64,000 bases of DNA from contig NZ_CP066831.1 of assembly GCF_016598615.1 (NCBI RefSeq), positions 1,364,001 through 1,428,000 of the forward strand, given 5' to 3'. A model generated the notes under the pieces. It made no database searches, was not told the origin of the DNA, and was given only the letters and a program-made list of their open reading frames with translations. A program made the position numbers and the translations under genes. Positions 52,644 through 61,173 of this stretch are shown in pieces (within the stretch, counting starts at the first letter, position 1; each line of letters opens with the position of its first letter). The DNA is from Streptomyces liliifuscus. GTDB taxonomy: Bacteria; Actinomycetota; Actinomycetes; Streptomycetales; Streptomycetaceae.

Positions 52644-53576
52644 GTGCCATCGCCGCAGCAGGCCCGCGCGCAGGCGTCTGCGATCAGCTCGGGAAAACCG
52701 GTCCCGGAGGCGGAGGCCGCTCCCACCACACGGCTGCGGGCACTGTTCGACGGCCCCCGGCTCTCCCCCGGGCAGCGCCGCATCGCCCAGTACCTGATCG
52801 AGCACATCACCGAAGCCGCGTTCCTGTCGATCACGGACCTCGCGGAGCGGGTGGGCGTGAGCCAGCCCTCGGTGACGCGCTTCGCCACGGCGGTGGGCTT
52901 CAGCGGCTATCCCGCGCTGCGTGAGCGCCTCCAGTCGATCGCGCTCAGCAAGCTGGCCAGCACGCCCGAGGCCGCCGAGGAGGCGGAGGCGGCCCGGCCG
53001 AACGAACTGCAGGCGGCCGTCGACGCCGAGATCGACAACCTGGAGAACCTGCGCCGCGACTTCGCGAACCCTGAGCAGGTCATCGAGACCGGCCGCGCGC
53101 TCTCGCGATCGACCCCGCTCACCATCCTCGGGCTGCGGATCTCCGGTTCACTGGCCGAATACTTCGCATACGCCGCCCGTCGCATCCACCCGGACGTCCG
53201 GCTGGTGACCCGGGGCGGCAGTGTCGCGTACGACGCCCTGCTGCAGTCGCGCGAGGCGGGCGGCACCTGGGTGCTGGCCTTCACGATGCCCCGGCACGCG
53301 CACGAGACGCTGACGGCCATGCGGGTCGCCCGGCGGGCCGGGCTGAGCGTCGCCCTGGTCACCGACCTGGGCCTCGGGCCGCTGGCCGACGAGGCGGACG
53401 TCGTCTTCGCCACCGGCACCGGCTCACGCCTCGTCTTCGACTCGTACGCGGCGCCCGTGGTGCTGTCCGCGGCCCTGCTGCAGGCCATGACGGACGCCGA
53501 TCCCGAGCGTACGCAGGCCCGCCTGGAGGACTACGAACAGGTCGCCGACGAGCACGCCTTCTTCGTCAAGGACTGA
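52644..53576 (+). CDS. MurR/RpiR-family transcriptional regulator with SIS domain
   Basis: This 310-residue regulator starts at GTG 52644, 7 bp after a perfect AGGAGG. The N-terminal helix-turn-helix is 'LSITDLAERVGVSQPSVTRF'. A SIS sugar-phosphate-binding domain follows, with 'PLTILGLRISGSLAEYFAYA' and 'VLAFTMPRHAHETLTAMRVA'. Such proteins sense phosphorylated sugars and control sugar or amino-sugar genes. No sugar-metabolism operon adjoins it in this window; a candidate site lies just downstream at 53633. Confidence 0.9.
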   Translation: MPSPQQARAQASAISSGKPVPEAEAAPTTRLRALFDGPRLSPGQRRIAQYLIEHITEAAFLSITDLAERVGVSQPSVTRFATAVGFSGYPALRERLQSIALSKLASTPEAAEEAEAARPNELQAAVDAEIDNLENLRRDFANPEQVIETGRALSRSTPLTILGLRISGSLAEYFAYAARRIHPDVRLVTRGGSVAYDALLQSREAGGTWVLAFTMPRHAHETLTAMRVARRAGLSVALVTDLGLGPLADEADVVFATGTGSRLVFDSYAAPVVLSAALLQAMTDADPERTQARLEDYEQVADEHAFFVKD

Positions 53577-53632
53577 CCTCCCAGGCATGTGGTGACCGGT
53601 GCCCGCAAGGGGTGATTCAGCCGTACCTCCAC

Positions 53633-53679
53633 ATGAAATTTTTCATACCCTTGCGTACCGGACGGTATATATGAATACT
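53633..53679 (+). promoter_or_regulatory. AT-rich inverted repeat and promoter upstream of 53859
   Basis: ATGAAATTTTTCAT (53633-53646) has 6-bp inverted arms, a shape like sites bound by RpiR-family proteins. A promoter-like pair follows: TTGCGT (53651-53656) and AATACT (53674-53679), 17 bp apart. The AT-richness is conspicuous in this GC-rich region. The RpiR regulator encoded just upstream is a natural candidate to bind here. Confidence 0.45.
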
Positions 53680-53783
53680 TCTCGCTGATCGGGATCCGGT
53701 GGGGTCCTGGTCGGCCCGGGAACGACGCTCCCTTCTCGTATCGGCCCCGGGTGCATTGAACGGGCACCGCTCGCGCACGCCCG

Positions 53784-53820
53784 TGGCGGCCCCGGTCCAT
53801 CCCCTAGACCGGGGCCGCCA
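53784..53820 (+). terminator. Long leader hairpin, terminator or attenuator
   Basis: TGGCGGCCCCGGTC (53784-53797) pairs perfectly over 14 bp with GACCGGGGCCGCCA (53807-53820) around a 9-base loop. It lies 38 bp upstream of the start at 53859 and downstream of the promoter-like pair at 53651-53679. It may end readthrough from the RpiR gene or regulate the next gene by attenuation. Confidence 0.6.
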
Positions 53821-53858
53821 AGAACGACCCTCGCCACCCGCCGGCCACCTCGGAAGCG

Positions 53859-54248
53859 ATGTCCATGTCCCTGACGTACTCCCCCATCAGCACGGATTGG
53901 CCGTGTCAGGTCAAGACGCCCGGCAACCGGGACTGGGAACGATCGGCTGCCAAATGGCTGCGCGACCTGGTGCCCTCCCGCTACGCCAGCTATCCGCTGC
54001 TGATCCGTCAGCCCGTGCTGCTCGCCCGTCACGCGCAGATCCAGCTCCAGCAGGAGATCCGGGTCGTGCGGACCGCGCTGCACAGCGCCCGGGCCGAGCT
54101 GCCCGCCCTGGGGATGCCGGAGTCCGTCATCGAGAACACGATCAAGCTGTACGCGGCCGAGCTCACGCAGTTGAACCACATCGCCCGGGGCGTGCGCGTC
54201 GTCTCCCAGGCCCTGGTGGAGAGCCACAACACGCGGCACGGCCACTGA
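53859..54248 (+). CDS. Small conserved hypothetical protein
   Basis: This 129-residue soluble protein is mostly helical, with 'YASYPLLIRQPVLLARHAQI' and 'QEIRVVRTALHSARAELPAL'. ATG 53859 is preferred, with ATG 53865 as an alternative. It has no signal, span or known catalytic motif. The long leader with a strong hairpin in front of it suggests regulation. I do not recognise the family. Confidence 0.7.
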   Translation: MSMSLTYSPISTDWPCQVKTPGNRDWERSAAKWLRDLVPSRYASYPLLIRQPVLLARHAQIQLQQEIRVVRTALHSARAELPALGMPESVIENTIKLYAAELTQLNHIARGVRVVSQALVESHNTRHGH

Positions 54249-54306
54249 GCCCCTCACTCGCGGACCCGGCGCCTTCGCGACTGCGGACGCTCGCTAGTCT
54301 GCCGGG

Positions 54307-55575
54307 ATGCGTGATGGGGGAAGCGGGAGTGACGGTGGCGTCGACGGTCCCGACAAGGAGACGTCCGTCAAAGGTCTCGACGAGGAGACGTCCGTCGGAC
54401 CTCGGGGCCGATTCGGATCGTTGACGAATCGCCTCTCGTTGCGCGGGCAACCGCGGAAACGTCGCTGGGCCGTCGTGGGCGCGGCCGTGGTCGTCCTCGC
54501 GGCCGGGGTCTCCCTTCCGCTCGCGCTCGCCGACTCCGGGCACGACAAGCCCTGTTGGCGACTGCCCGCCGCGAAGCGGGCGCTCGCCGACGACGCGAGG
54601 GCCGCAACGAGGGCGCTGGATCCCGGCGAGGACCTCGAACGGCTCGGCTCGGTCAGGAAGCTGCTGGCGCACGAGAGGGTGTGCGACGACGGCGCCCGCG
54701 TACTCGGCGACATCGTGAACACGGCCACCCGGTCCACGGGTTCGGGCGCACCGCACACCCTTGCGCAGGCCCGGGGCGCGTACGCGGTGGCGGCGGTCCT
54801 CCACGACGTGGAGATCCCCGACGGTCTCGCCCCCGGCGTGGCCCGGATGCTGGCCGAGTACGTGGTGGACGCGGGGCGCGACGGCTCTCTCGGCGACGAC
54901 GACGCGAACCGTCCCGCGGTGCCCGCCGAGGAGGCACAGCTCGACCCGAACGGCTACTCCCGGTACGGACGCTTCCTGGCGGCGGGCGAGGCGCACGTGG
55001 TCTTCGAGCACAGCGACAGCTACGCGGACGCCGACGCGAACATCGAGTACCTCGTCGCCGAACTCGCCGAGGATCCGGAGGCGTTCGCGATCCTCTACGA
55101 CGCCGAGCGCGCCTACTTCGCGTACTACCTGGAGCGGCTGACGGACTCAGGGGGCGACCCCGACTTCCGGCCCTCGACCGACAAGCGCTTCGAGTCGACC
55201 CCGCAGGACTGGCCCGACAACGACCTCCAGGACATGTCCGGCCGGATCGGCAACCTCATGAAGTACCGCGCCACGTACGTCAGGAACGGGACGATCCCCG
55301 ACCTCACCGCATTCGACAAGGCCGTGCGCGAGCACACGCGTGGCACCTTCCGCCCCGCGTCCCGGCAACTCGAAGACCGCCCACCGATGGGCGACATCGC
55401 GGACCGGAAGGCCGCCGGTCCGGTGCGCGGGGACCTGATGGACGGCCGCCACCAGCTGTTCACGGTCCTCGAAAGATGGGCCGAGGAACGGAACGTGTCC
55501 GCCGAACGCACCGCCGCGATGAGGCAGTTGGTGGACGACTGGTACGTACGGGCGCTGTGGATGACCATCTATTAG
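54307..55575 (+). CDS. Single-span membrane protein with large exported domain, unknown function
   Basis: This 422-residue protein has an acidic then basic cytoplasmic N-terminus containing the repeat 'KETSV'/'EETSV', one membrane span ('WAVVGAAVVVLAAGVSLPLA') and an exported helical domain of about 340 residues. The ATG follows a -10-like TAGTCT (54295-54300) by 6 bp without a ribosome-binding site, so the transcript is probably leaderless. No named family is recognised. It converges with another anchored unknown at 55645. Confidence 0.72.
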   Translation: MRDGGSGSDGGVDGPDKETSVKGLDEETSVGPRGRFGSLTNRLSLRGQPRKRRWAVVGAAVVVLAAGVSLPLALADSGHDKPCWRLPAAKRALADDARAATRALDPGEDLERLGSVRKLLAHERVCDDGARVLGDIVNTATRSTGSGAPHTLAQARGAYAVAAVLHDVEIPDGLAPGVARMLAEYVVDAGRDGSLGDDDANRPAVPAEEAQLDPNGYSRYGRFLAAGEAHVVFEHSDSYADADANIEYLVAELAEDPEAFAILYDAERAYFAYYLERLTDSGGDPDFRPSTDKRFESTPQDWPDNDLQDMSGRIGNLMKYRATYVRNGTIPDLTAFDKAVREHTRGTFRPASRQLEDRPPMGDIADRKAAGPVRGDLMDGRHQLFTVLERWAEERNVSAERTAAMRQLVDDWYVRALWMTIY

Positions 55576-55644
55576 GGATGACCATCGAATAGGGGTGCCG
55601 TCGACTGGGGATGATCGTCCACCAGCCGGACGAGGCACCCGCGG

Positions 55645-56670
55645 TCAGAAGCGGAACCGGAGTTCGGAGCAGCCGCGTCGGTCCACCTGGTTCTGCGCGA
55701 ACTGCTTGAACATGCGCTGCTTGGCGGCCTTGTCGACCCCGGGTATGTCGTCGGAGGCGCTGAGGGCGAAGTTGGCGGCCTCGCCGTCGCAGCGGGCGGT
55801 GGCCGTCGTCGACAGGAACTCGCCGTTGCTGTCCTCGAAGACGAGGCGGTTGCTCCAGTCGCCGTACCAGGCGGCGAAGTACATCCCCTTGTCGTTGCCG
55901 TTGTCGCCCGACTCGCTGCTCAGGTCGCACTGCCCCGTCGGCGCGGAGTCGTTCATGCCCGCCTCGACGTGCCAGTCGCCGCTCTCCGGGAGGCCCGCTC
56001 CGGTCACCCACTCGCAGCCGGTGCCCTTGGCCCGGCTCAGCGGCACGGCCTCGGGTTCGTCCCCGAGGGCGGGCGGCACCGGGTTCCCCTTCGGCGCCTT
56101 GAGCGGCTCGGCGCCGCAACCCAGCCGGTCCGAGGCCGAGTTGGCGAGCGCGACGACCGCCTGGTACGCGGCTCCCGGCACCCCGTACAGCGTGTCGCGG
56201 CCCATCCAGGTGCGTACCAGGAGCTTGCTCTGCCGGCCTTCGGCGTCCTCGGGGAGGTCCGGGCAGGGCATCAGGAGCTGGATCGCGCCGAGGCGGTCGA
56301 TGAATCCGGGCAGTCCCTCGGGCACCGCGGACTGCGAGGAGAACCCCTCCTCGGGAAAGGCCCGGAAGAACTCCCGGTCCTGGTCGTCGCGCCGGGTGTA
56401 CGCCTCCATGCCGATGAGGCGTGAGTCGTTCACCTCGTCGCCCTCCATGGTGAGGTCGCACGTGTACGAGCCCAGGGCGCCGGTCTGCCGGGACTCCTCA
56501 CTCTCCAGGTGCGCGTCGTCCGGGGTGAGCCGGTCCACGACGTCCCGGGGCAGCGCCCCGCCGCACGCGCTGCCGGCCAGCATCCAGTCCTGTGCGTACG
56601 GCTCGGCCACGTAGCCGCTGATGCCCAGCACCACCGCAGCCGCCACCGACACCTTGATCCAGCGCCGCAC
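55645..56670 (-). CDS. Membrane-anchored exported protein of unknown function
   Basis: This 341-residue protein starts at GTG 56668-56670 and has an N-terminal span ('VSVAAAVVLGISGYVA') that could act as an uncleaved signal. The exported part holds several Cys ('SACGG', 'YTCDL', 'MPCPD', 'LGCGA', 'TGCEW', 'GQCDL', 'ARCDG', 'RGCSE'), arranged as two similar halves with 'C-x-W/L-T/D' blocks. Disulfide bonding is likely. The function is unknown, and the gene faces 54307-55575. Confidence 0.72.
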   Translation of the reverse strand: MRRWIKVSVAAAVVLGISGYVAEPYAQDWMLAGSACGGALPRDVVDRLTPDDAHLESEESRQTGALGSYTCDLTMEGDEVNDSRLIGMEAYTRRDDQDREFFRAFPEEGFSSQSAVPEGLPGFIDRLGAIQLLMPCPDLPEDAEGRQSKLLVRTWMGRDTLYGVPGAAYQAVVALANSASDRLGCGAEPLKAPKGNPVPPALGDEPEAVPLSRAKGTGCEWVTGAGLPESGDWHVEAGMNDSAPTGQCDLSSESGDNGNDKGMYFAAWYGDWSNRLVFEDSNGEFLSTTATARCDGEAANFALSASDDIPGVDKAAKQRMFKQFAQNQVDRRGCSELRFRF

Positions 56671-56785
56671 CGTTTCCGACCCCCGTCACACCCGCACCAG
56701 CGTTCACTCCGGCCTCACGGCCGGGCACAGGCCCGGACCCTACTCGGCGCCCAGGACCGGCCGGCACCCGGCCCCGACCGGGCAT

Positions 56786-56821
56786 GGCACTCAGTTCCCT
56801 GATCGGAGCACACCGAGTGCC
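56786..56821. promoter_or_regulatory. Duplicated operator upstream of the TetR gene
   Basis: Site A, GGCACTCAGTTCC (56786-56798), and site B, inverted GGCACTCGGTGTG (56809-56821 as CACACCGAGTGCC), have centres 23 bp apart. The outer ends form TGGCACTC/GAGTGCCA. Site A is 12/13 identical to the inverted form of the first site downstream of the gene (57649-57661). Confidence 0.65.
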
Positions 56822-56841
56822 ATCCGTGCCTCGTCCGGTGC

Positions 56842-56847
56842 TAGGTT
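56842..56847 (+). promoter_or_regulatory. -10 element of a probable leaderless tetR transcript
   Basis: TAGGTT lies 7 bp before ATG 56855, so transcription would start at or next to the A of the start codon. No ribosome-binding site is present between them. The operator pair lies just upstream, where a -35 region would be. Confidence 0.45.
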
Positions 56848-56854
56848 CCCCACC

Positions 56855-57643
56855 ATGAGCGAGGCACCCCGCCCTGACCAGGCGGCCGATGCGACACCTC
56901 CGAAGCCGACGATGCGGGACTCCCTCGTCGCGGCGGCCTTCCAGCTGTTCCTGGAGCGGGGGTACGAACAGACCACCGTCGACGAGATCGTGGCTCTCGC
57001 GGGGGTCGGGCGGCGGTCCTTCTTCCGCTATTTCCCCTCCAAGGAGGACGTGGTCTTCCCGGACCACGAGCGCTGCCTGGCCGAGATGAACGACTTCCTC
57101 GGCAAGGACAGTGGCAACGGCAGAGGCAGCGGCGGGGACGCTGACGACCCGGTGGCCAGGGTCTGCGACGCCGCTCGTGTCGTACTGCGCATGTACGCCG
57201 AGAACCCCACGTTCTCCGTCCAGCGCTACCGGCTGACCAAGAAGGTCCCGGGACTGCGGACGTACGAACTGTCGGTGGTCTGGCGGTACGAGCGCGCGCT
57301 CGCCGAGTATCTGCGCGGGCGTTTCGCCGGTCGTCGTGACGGGACGCTGCGGGCCGACGTGATCGCCGCGGCCGTGGTCGCGGCGCACAACAACGGGCTG
57401 CGGTCGTGGCTGCGTTCGGACGGCCAGAGCGACGCGTCCGCGGAGGTGGATCACGCGCTCGCCCATGTGCAGGAGGTCTTCGGTCCGGGCCCCGCGCCCG
57501 TCGGACCGGCACAGCAACCGACCGGGGAGCCGGCGAAGGAGCCGACGGAGGACGACGTGGTCGTCGTCATCTCCAGGCGTGGTGCGCCGATGTGGCGGGT
57601 CGTCCAGGAGGTCGAGACGGCTCTCGGTCGAAATCCCGAATGA
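56855..57643 (+). CDS. TetR-family regulator controlling an OB-fold gene
   Basis: This 262-residue regulator has a helix-turn-helix 'TTVDEIVALAGVGRRSFFRY' near residue 45, within a longer N-terminus than usual. An all-helical ligand domain follows, containing 'RLTKKVPGLRTYELSVVWRY'. A Gly/Asn-rich insertion ('DSGNGRGSGGDADD') and a Pro/Glu-rich linker before the C-terminus are unusual. Duplicated operators flank the gene on both sides, so it most likely represses itself and the downstream OB-fold gene. Confidence 0.88.
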   Translation: MSEAPRPDQAADATPPKPTMRDSLVAAAFQLFLERGYEQTTVDEIVALAGVGRRSFFRYFPSKEDVVFPDHERCLAEMNDFLGKDSGNGRGSGGDADDPVARVCDAARVVLRMYAENPTFSVQRYRLTKKVPGLRTYELSVVWRYERALAEYLRGRFAGRRDGTLRADVIAAAVVAAHNNGLRSWLRSDGQSDASAEVDHALAHVQEVFGPGPAPVGPAQQPTGEPAKEPTEDDVVVVISRRGAPMWRVVQEVETALGRNPE

Positions 57644-57648
57644 TTGAG

Positions 57649-57690
57649 GGTACTGAGTGCCTTTACGCGTGACACTGCGTGCCATATTCT
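57649..57690 (+). promoter_or_regulatory. Promoter of the OB-fold gene with duplicated TetR operator
   Basis: Site C, GGTACTGAGTGCC (57649-57661), and the weaker site D, GACACTGCGTGCC (57671-57683), have centres 22 bp apart. They flank and overlap a promoter-like pair TTTACG (57662-57667) and TATTCT (57685-57690) with a 17-bp spacer. Binding there would block RNA polymerase. Confidence 0.65.
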
Positions 57691-57753
57691 GAGGTCGTGC
57701 ACGGCGCTCCGCGCACTTCTTCAGATTCCGGCCCAGCGCAGGGAGATGACATC

Positions 57754-58161
57754 GTGTTCCACCGAGGAAGCGGGACCACGACGGGCGTACTCGACCCGGA
57801 GGCGACGACCATCGGCCCGGCCGCCGAGGAAGGGCTCCTCTACCAGCGTTGCCGCTGGTGCGGGACCGCCATGTTCCACCGGCTGCTCTGCCCGGTCTGC
57901 CAGGGCAGCGACCTGCGGACGGAGCGCAGCGCGGGCCTGGGAGTCATCCGCCACGCCACCGTCGTCCAGCGCAACACTCCGGGCGCGCGCAATGTGTCGC
58001 TCGTCGAGATGGCGGAGGGTTTCACCGTCCGGGGCCGGGTCACGGGACCGCTCATAGCGATCCGTACGGGCGACCGCGTCCAGCTCACCACGGCGTTGGA
58101 CCCGGTCCGCCGCGAACCGGTGTTCAAGCTCGTCGAGGAGCCGTACTCCGGCTGGCACTGA
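57754..58161 (+). CDS. Zn-ribbon/OB-fold (DUF35-type) protein
   Basis: This 135-residue protein starts at GTG 57754 behind AGGGAG. A zinc ribbon 'YQRCRWCGTAMFHRLLCPVC' is followed by an OB-like barrel ('LGVIRHATVVQRN', 'GFTVRGRVTGPLIAIRTGDR'). DUF35 proteins often accompany thiolases or acyl-CoA hydratases and may handle acyl-CoA intermediates. No thiolase gene adjoins it here. Its promoter carries sites shared with the TetR gene upstream. Confidence 0.88.
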   Translation: MFHRGSGTTTGVLDPEATTIGPAAEEGLLYQRCRWCGTAMFHRLLCPVCQGSDLRTERSAGLGVIRHATVVQRNTPGARNVSLVEMAEGFTVRGRVTGPLIAIRTGDRVQLTTALDPVRREPVFKLVEEPYSGWH

Positions 58162-58249
58162 CCGGCTCTCCCACCGGCGCCACGCGCGCGGCGGGTCCGC
58201 GGGGGACACTGGGCAGGGACAGGAACCCGCGGAGAGCGTGGAGGAGCCC

Positions 58250-58759
58250 ATGCACGCCAAGGACGTTCTCGTCGACGCGTACGGTCGCATCCGGGAAGAG
58301 GTCCACGCCGCAGTCGACGGCCTATCCCCCGACGAGCTCAACGCACGCATCGACGACCGGACCAACTCGATCACCTGGCTGGTCTGGCATCTCACCCGTG
58401 TCCAGGACGACCATGTCGCCGACGCCTTCGGCCTGAAACAGGTCTGGCTGTCGCAGGACTGGCCGGACCGTTTCGCCCTGGGCCTGCCCGGCCGGGACAC
58501 GGGCTACGGCCACACCCCGCGGCAGGTCGCCAAGGTCCAGGTCGACTCGGGCGACCTGTTGCTCGGCTACTACGACGCCGTCCACGAGCAGACGCTGGCC
58601 GCCCTGCGCGACCTGCGCGCCGACGACCTGGACCGGATCGTCGACGAGAACTGGTCCCCGCCCGTCACGCTGGGCGCCCGCCTGGTCAGCGTCCTCTCCG
58701 ACGACCTGCAGCACGTGGGGCAGGCGGCGTTCGCACGGGGGATCCTGCAGGGGCGTTGA
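58250..58759 (+). CDS. DinB-family (mycothiol-transferase-like) protein
   Basis: This 169-residue four-helix protein shows the DinB/DUF664 pattern with metal-ligand His residues in 'WLVWHLTRVQDDH' and 'SDDLQHVGQAAFARG'. Proteins of this fold in actinomycetes include mycothiol-dependent transferases and maleylpyruvate isomerases. ATG 58250 follows GAGGAG; GTG 58238 is an alternative four codons upstream. The thiol cofactor and substrate are not established. Confidence 0.85.
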   Translation: MHAKDVLVDAYGRIREEVHAAVDGLSPDELNARIDDRTNSITWLVWHLTRVQDDHVADAFGLKQVWLSQDWPDRFALGLPGRDTGYGHTPRQVAKVQVDSGDLLLGYYDAVHEQTLAALRDLRADDLDRIVDENWSPPVTLGARLVSVLSDDLQHVGQAAFARGILQGR

Positions 58760-58834
58760 GGACGGCCGTTGAAGAAGGGTGTTGAAGACGGCCGTGCCGT
58801 GAGGTGAGCACCTCGGCGCCACCCTTCAGTCGCC

Positions 58835-59938
58835 TCAGTCACGGCGCGCCAGGAGCCGGTAGGCGTTGGACAGACCCAGCCGGTGCGACAGGGGTTTGAT
58901 CACGAACCGGTCCAACAAGGTGCCCAGGATCAGGGCGGGAACACCGGCGATCAGCATCGTCGTGCGCAGCGTCCGCTGTCGGCGGTTCGGCGGGTGTGGC
59001 AGCCACGGCAGGTCCTCGCGTGGAGCGGCCGTGTCGAGGGCCAGCCAGACGCCCGCCAGGAGGTCGACCGGATCGTGCGGTTCGGCGTGCTGTTCCGCCA
59101 CCACCGTGAAACCGAGATCGGTCAGTCTGCGCCGCAGGTTCTCGACCGGGACGAGATGCAGGTGCTGCGGCTGGAGCCAGGGCAGCCACCAGCGGCCGAG
59201 AAGGCGGGCATAGCGGCTGTCGGGGTCGGGGACCTCGATGAGCAGATGACCGCCGGGGCGGATCGTCCGGTGCGCGGCCTCCAGTTCGCGGCCGGGCTCC
59301 GTGCTGTGTTCCAGGTAGTGGAACATGCTCACCACGTCGTAGTGGCCGACGAGTTCCGGGGCCAGGTCGGGGAAGGTGCCGCGGTAGCCCCGCTCCACGC
59401 GTCCGGCGCGCTCGGCGAGTTCGGCGCCGTCGGTGAAGTCGAGCCCGTCGAAGGCCGTGCCGGGGAAGACGGTCCGCGCCGACTCGCAGAAGTGGCCGTG
59501 GCCGGTGCCGACGTCCAGCCAGTTCTTGGGCGTCTCGACGAACGGCAGCAGCGACTCCGCGCGCTGCCGGTACATCGTGGTCCGGTCCCCGAAGGTCTTG
59601 CCGACCTGCTTCTCCCCGAGGCCGTCGTAGAAGTCGCGGTAGTAGAACTCCAGCCCCTCGGCGCTGAGTCGGGGGTTCTGGAAGGTGTGCCGGCAGTCCT
59701 GGCAGCGGTCGAGGACGAAGTGGCCCGGCTTGTGCTGGATCACGTCGGTGGTGCGCAGACGCGTCTTGAGCCGTGCCGAGCCGCACCAGGGGCAGTCGGA
59801 GCGCCGGGGTTCGAAGAACCGTTCCAGGCCGCGCGCCAAGTCGGCCTGGTATGCAGGGCGCAGCGCGGCGACCTGTTCGGTGCGGCTGGGTTCCGGCTCG
59901 GCGTCGGCCTGTTGTGGTTCGTGCTCTGCGTCGCTCAT
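58835..59938 (-). CDS. SAM methyltransferase with N-terminal zinc ribbon and C-terminal membrane segment
   Basis: This 367-residue protein has a zinc-ribbon-like start ('CPWCGSARL', 'CQDCRHTFQNP'), then a class I methyltransferase domain ('NWLDVGTGHGHFCESA', 'FDGLDFTDGAELA', 'FHYLEHSTEPGRELEAA'). The C-terminus has a hydrophobic segment ('TMLIAGVPALILGTLLD'). Such proteins often modify sugars or lipids at the membrane. Its ATG overlaps the glycosyltransferase stop by 4 bp, making it the last gene of the operon. Confidence 0.88.
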   Translation of the reverse strand: MSDAEHEPQQADAEPEPSRTEQVAALRPAYQADLARGLERFFEPRRSDCPWCGSARLKTRLRTTDVIQHKPGHFVLDRCQDCRHTFQNPRLSAEGLEFYYRDFYDGLGEKQVGKTFGDRTTMYRQRAESLLPFVETPKNWLDVGTGHGHFCESARTVFPGTAFDGLDFTDGAELAERAGRVERGYRGTFPDLAPELVGHYDVVSMFHYLEHSTEPGRELEAAHRTIRPGGHLLIEVPDPDSRYARLLGRWWLPWLQPQHLHLVPVENLRRRLTDLGFTVVAEQHAEPHDPVDLLAGVWLALDTAAPREDLPWLPHPPNRRQRTLRTTMLIAGVPALILGTLLDRFVIKPLSHRLGLSNAYRLLARRD

Positions 59939-61173
59939 GGGGCCTCCTTGGAGGGCGCGCCGACGGCCAGTTCTTCGAGGTGAGTTGCTGCCGCGCGGGC
60001 GCCACCCGCGGCACGGAACGCGGTACGGATCCGCTCGGTGGCGGCGCGGTAGCCGGGTTCGTGGAGTACGGCGTCGATCGCCGCGCCGAGCTTGGGCGCG
60101 GTGACCCGCCCGAACCTGACCCGGATGCCCGCTCCCGCGTCGACGACCTGCCCGGCGACGACGGGCTGGTCGTCGCGGATGGGGGCCACGACGAGAGGGA
60201 TACCGTGCCAGAGCGCCTCGCACACGGTGTTGTGCCCGGCGTGGCAGACGACCGCGTCGACCCGTTCGAGGAGCGGGAGTTGGGGGACCGAGGGACGGAT
60301 CAGTACGTCCTTGTCGTCCAGGTCCGGGGGTACGCCGAGCACGTTCGCGGGGTCGACGATCACCGTCTGCACCCGGTCCGCACGGGTGCGCAGGGCGTCG
60401 CGGCACTCGGTGAGGAAGCGGGCCCCGACATCGGTGTTGGCGGTGCCGAGGGTCACGAGCACCGTGGCGCGGGCGGGGTCGAGCCAGTCCCAGGGGAAGT
60501 CGGCAGCGTCCGGCCGGGGAGCCATCGAGGGGCCGACCCAGCGGATCCGGTCACCGGCCTCGGCCCCAGCCCCCGACCCTGCGCCTGCGCCTGCGCCTGC
60601 GCCGACCAACTCCGGTGTGCTGAACGCGAGTACCAGGTGCGGCGAGAACCGCGGATCCGCCGTGCCCGACGGATCACCGATGCGGCCGCGCAGATCGTGG
60701 AGCAGCGTGTCGAGCCAGTCCGCGACCTTGGGCATGCCCGCCAGCGCGTCGGCGAAGGTGAATTCGGCGGAGGTGGTGGACGAGGTGGCCCACGGCACGC
60801 GCAGCCGCTCGGCGACCAGCCCTCCGGCGAAGGCCTGCTGATCGGCGACTACGACATCGGGGCCGAACTCCTGGATGGCCGCCCGTATGCCGGGGGCCAT
60901 CGCCTCGGCCAGTGGCACCAGGAACCGTTCCCACAGGAACTTCAGAGCCTCCGGACCCCGGAGCTCAGCCGGCCGGACTCCGTCCTCCCCTGTCAGGACC
61001 GGTCCCGCGCACGGGAACACCACTGCCTCGTGCCCCGCGAGCCGCCGGACGAGCCCGGGATCGGCGGACGCCCAGGCCACCCGGTGTCCCCGCGCGGTCA
61101 GTTCCGCCGCGACGCCCACCGTTGGGTTGATGTGGCCGACCAGGGGCGGCACGACGAACAGGAAGCCGCTCAC
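59935..61173 (-). CDS. GT1-family (MGT-type) glycosyltransferase
   Basis: This 412-residue protein starts at GTG 61171-61173. It shows the GT-B pattern 'VVPPLVGHINPTVGVAAEL' at the N-terminus and the donor site 'CHAGHNTVCEALWHGIPLVV' followed by 'DDQPVVAGQVVDAGAG'. These enzymes move sugars from nucleotide donors to small hydrophobic acceptors. A Gly/Ala repeat (about 60560-60610) between the domains is an expanded linker. It overlaps its neighbours by 4 bp on both sides. Confidence 0.9.
   Translation of the reverse strand: MSGFLFVVPPLVGHINPTVGVAAELTARGHRVAWASADPGLVRRLAGHEAVVFPCAGPVLTGEDGVRPAELRGPEALKFLWERFLVPLAEAMAPGIRAAIQEFGPDVVVADQQAFAGGLVAERLRVPWATSSTTSAEFTFADALAGMPKVADWLDTLLHDLRGRIGDPSGTADPRFSPHLVLAFSTPELVGAGAGAGAGSGAGAEAGDRIRWVGPSMAPRPDAADFPWDWLDPARATVLVTLGTANTDVGARFLTECRDALRTRADRVQTVIVDPANVLGVPPDLDDKDVLIRPSVPQLPLLERVDAVVCHAGHNTVCEALWHGIPLVVAPIRDDQPVVAGQVVDAGAGIRVRFGRVTAPKLGAAIDAVLHEPGYRAATERIRTAFRAAGGARAAATHLEELAVGAPSKEAP

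Noticed and set aside
53784..53820. tRNA or structured RNA gene
   Set aside because: Only one hairpin is present; no cloverleaf, anticodon arm or CCA end can be drawn.
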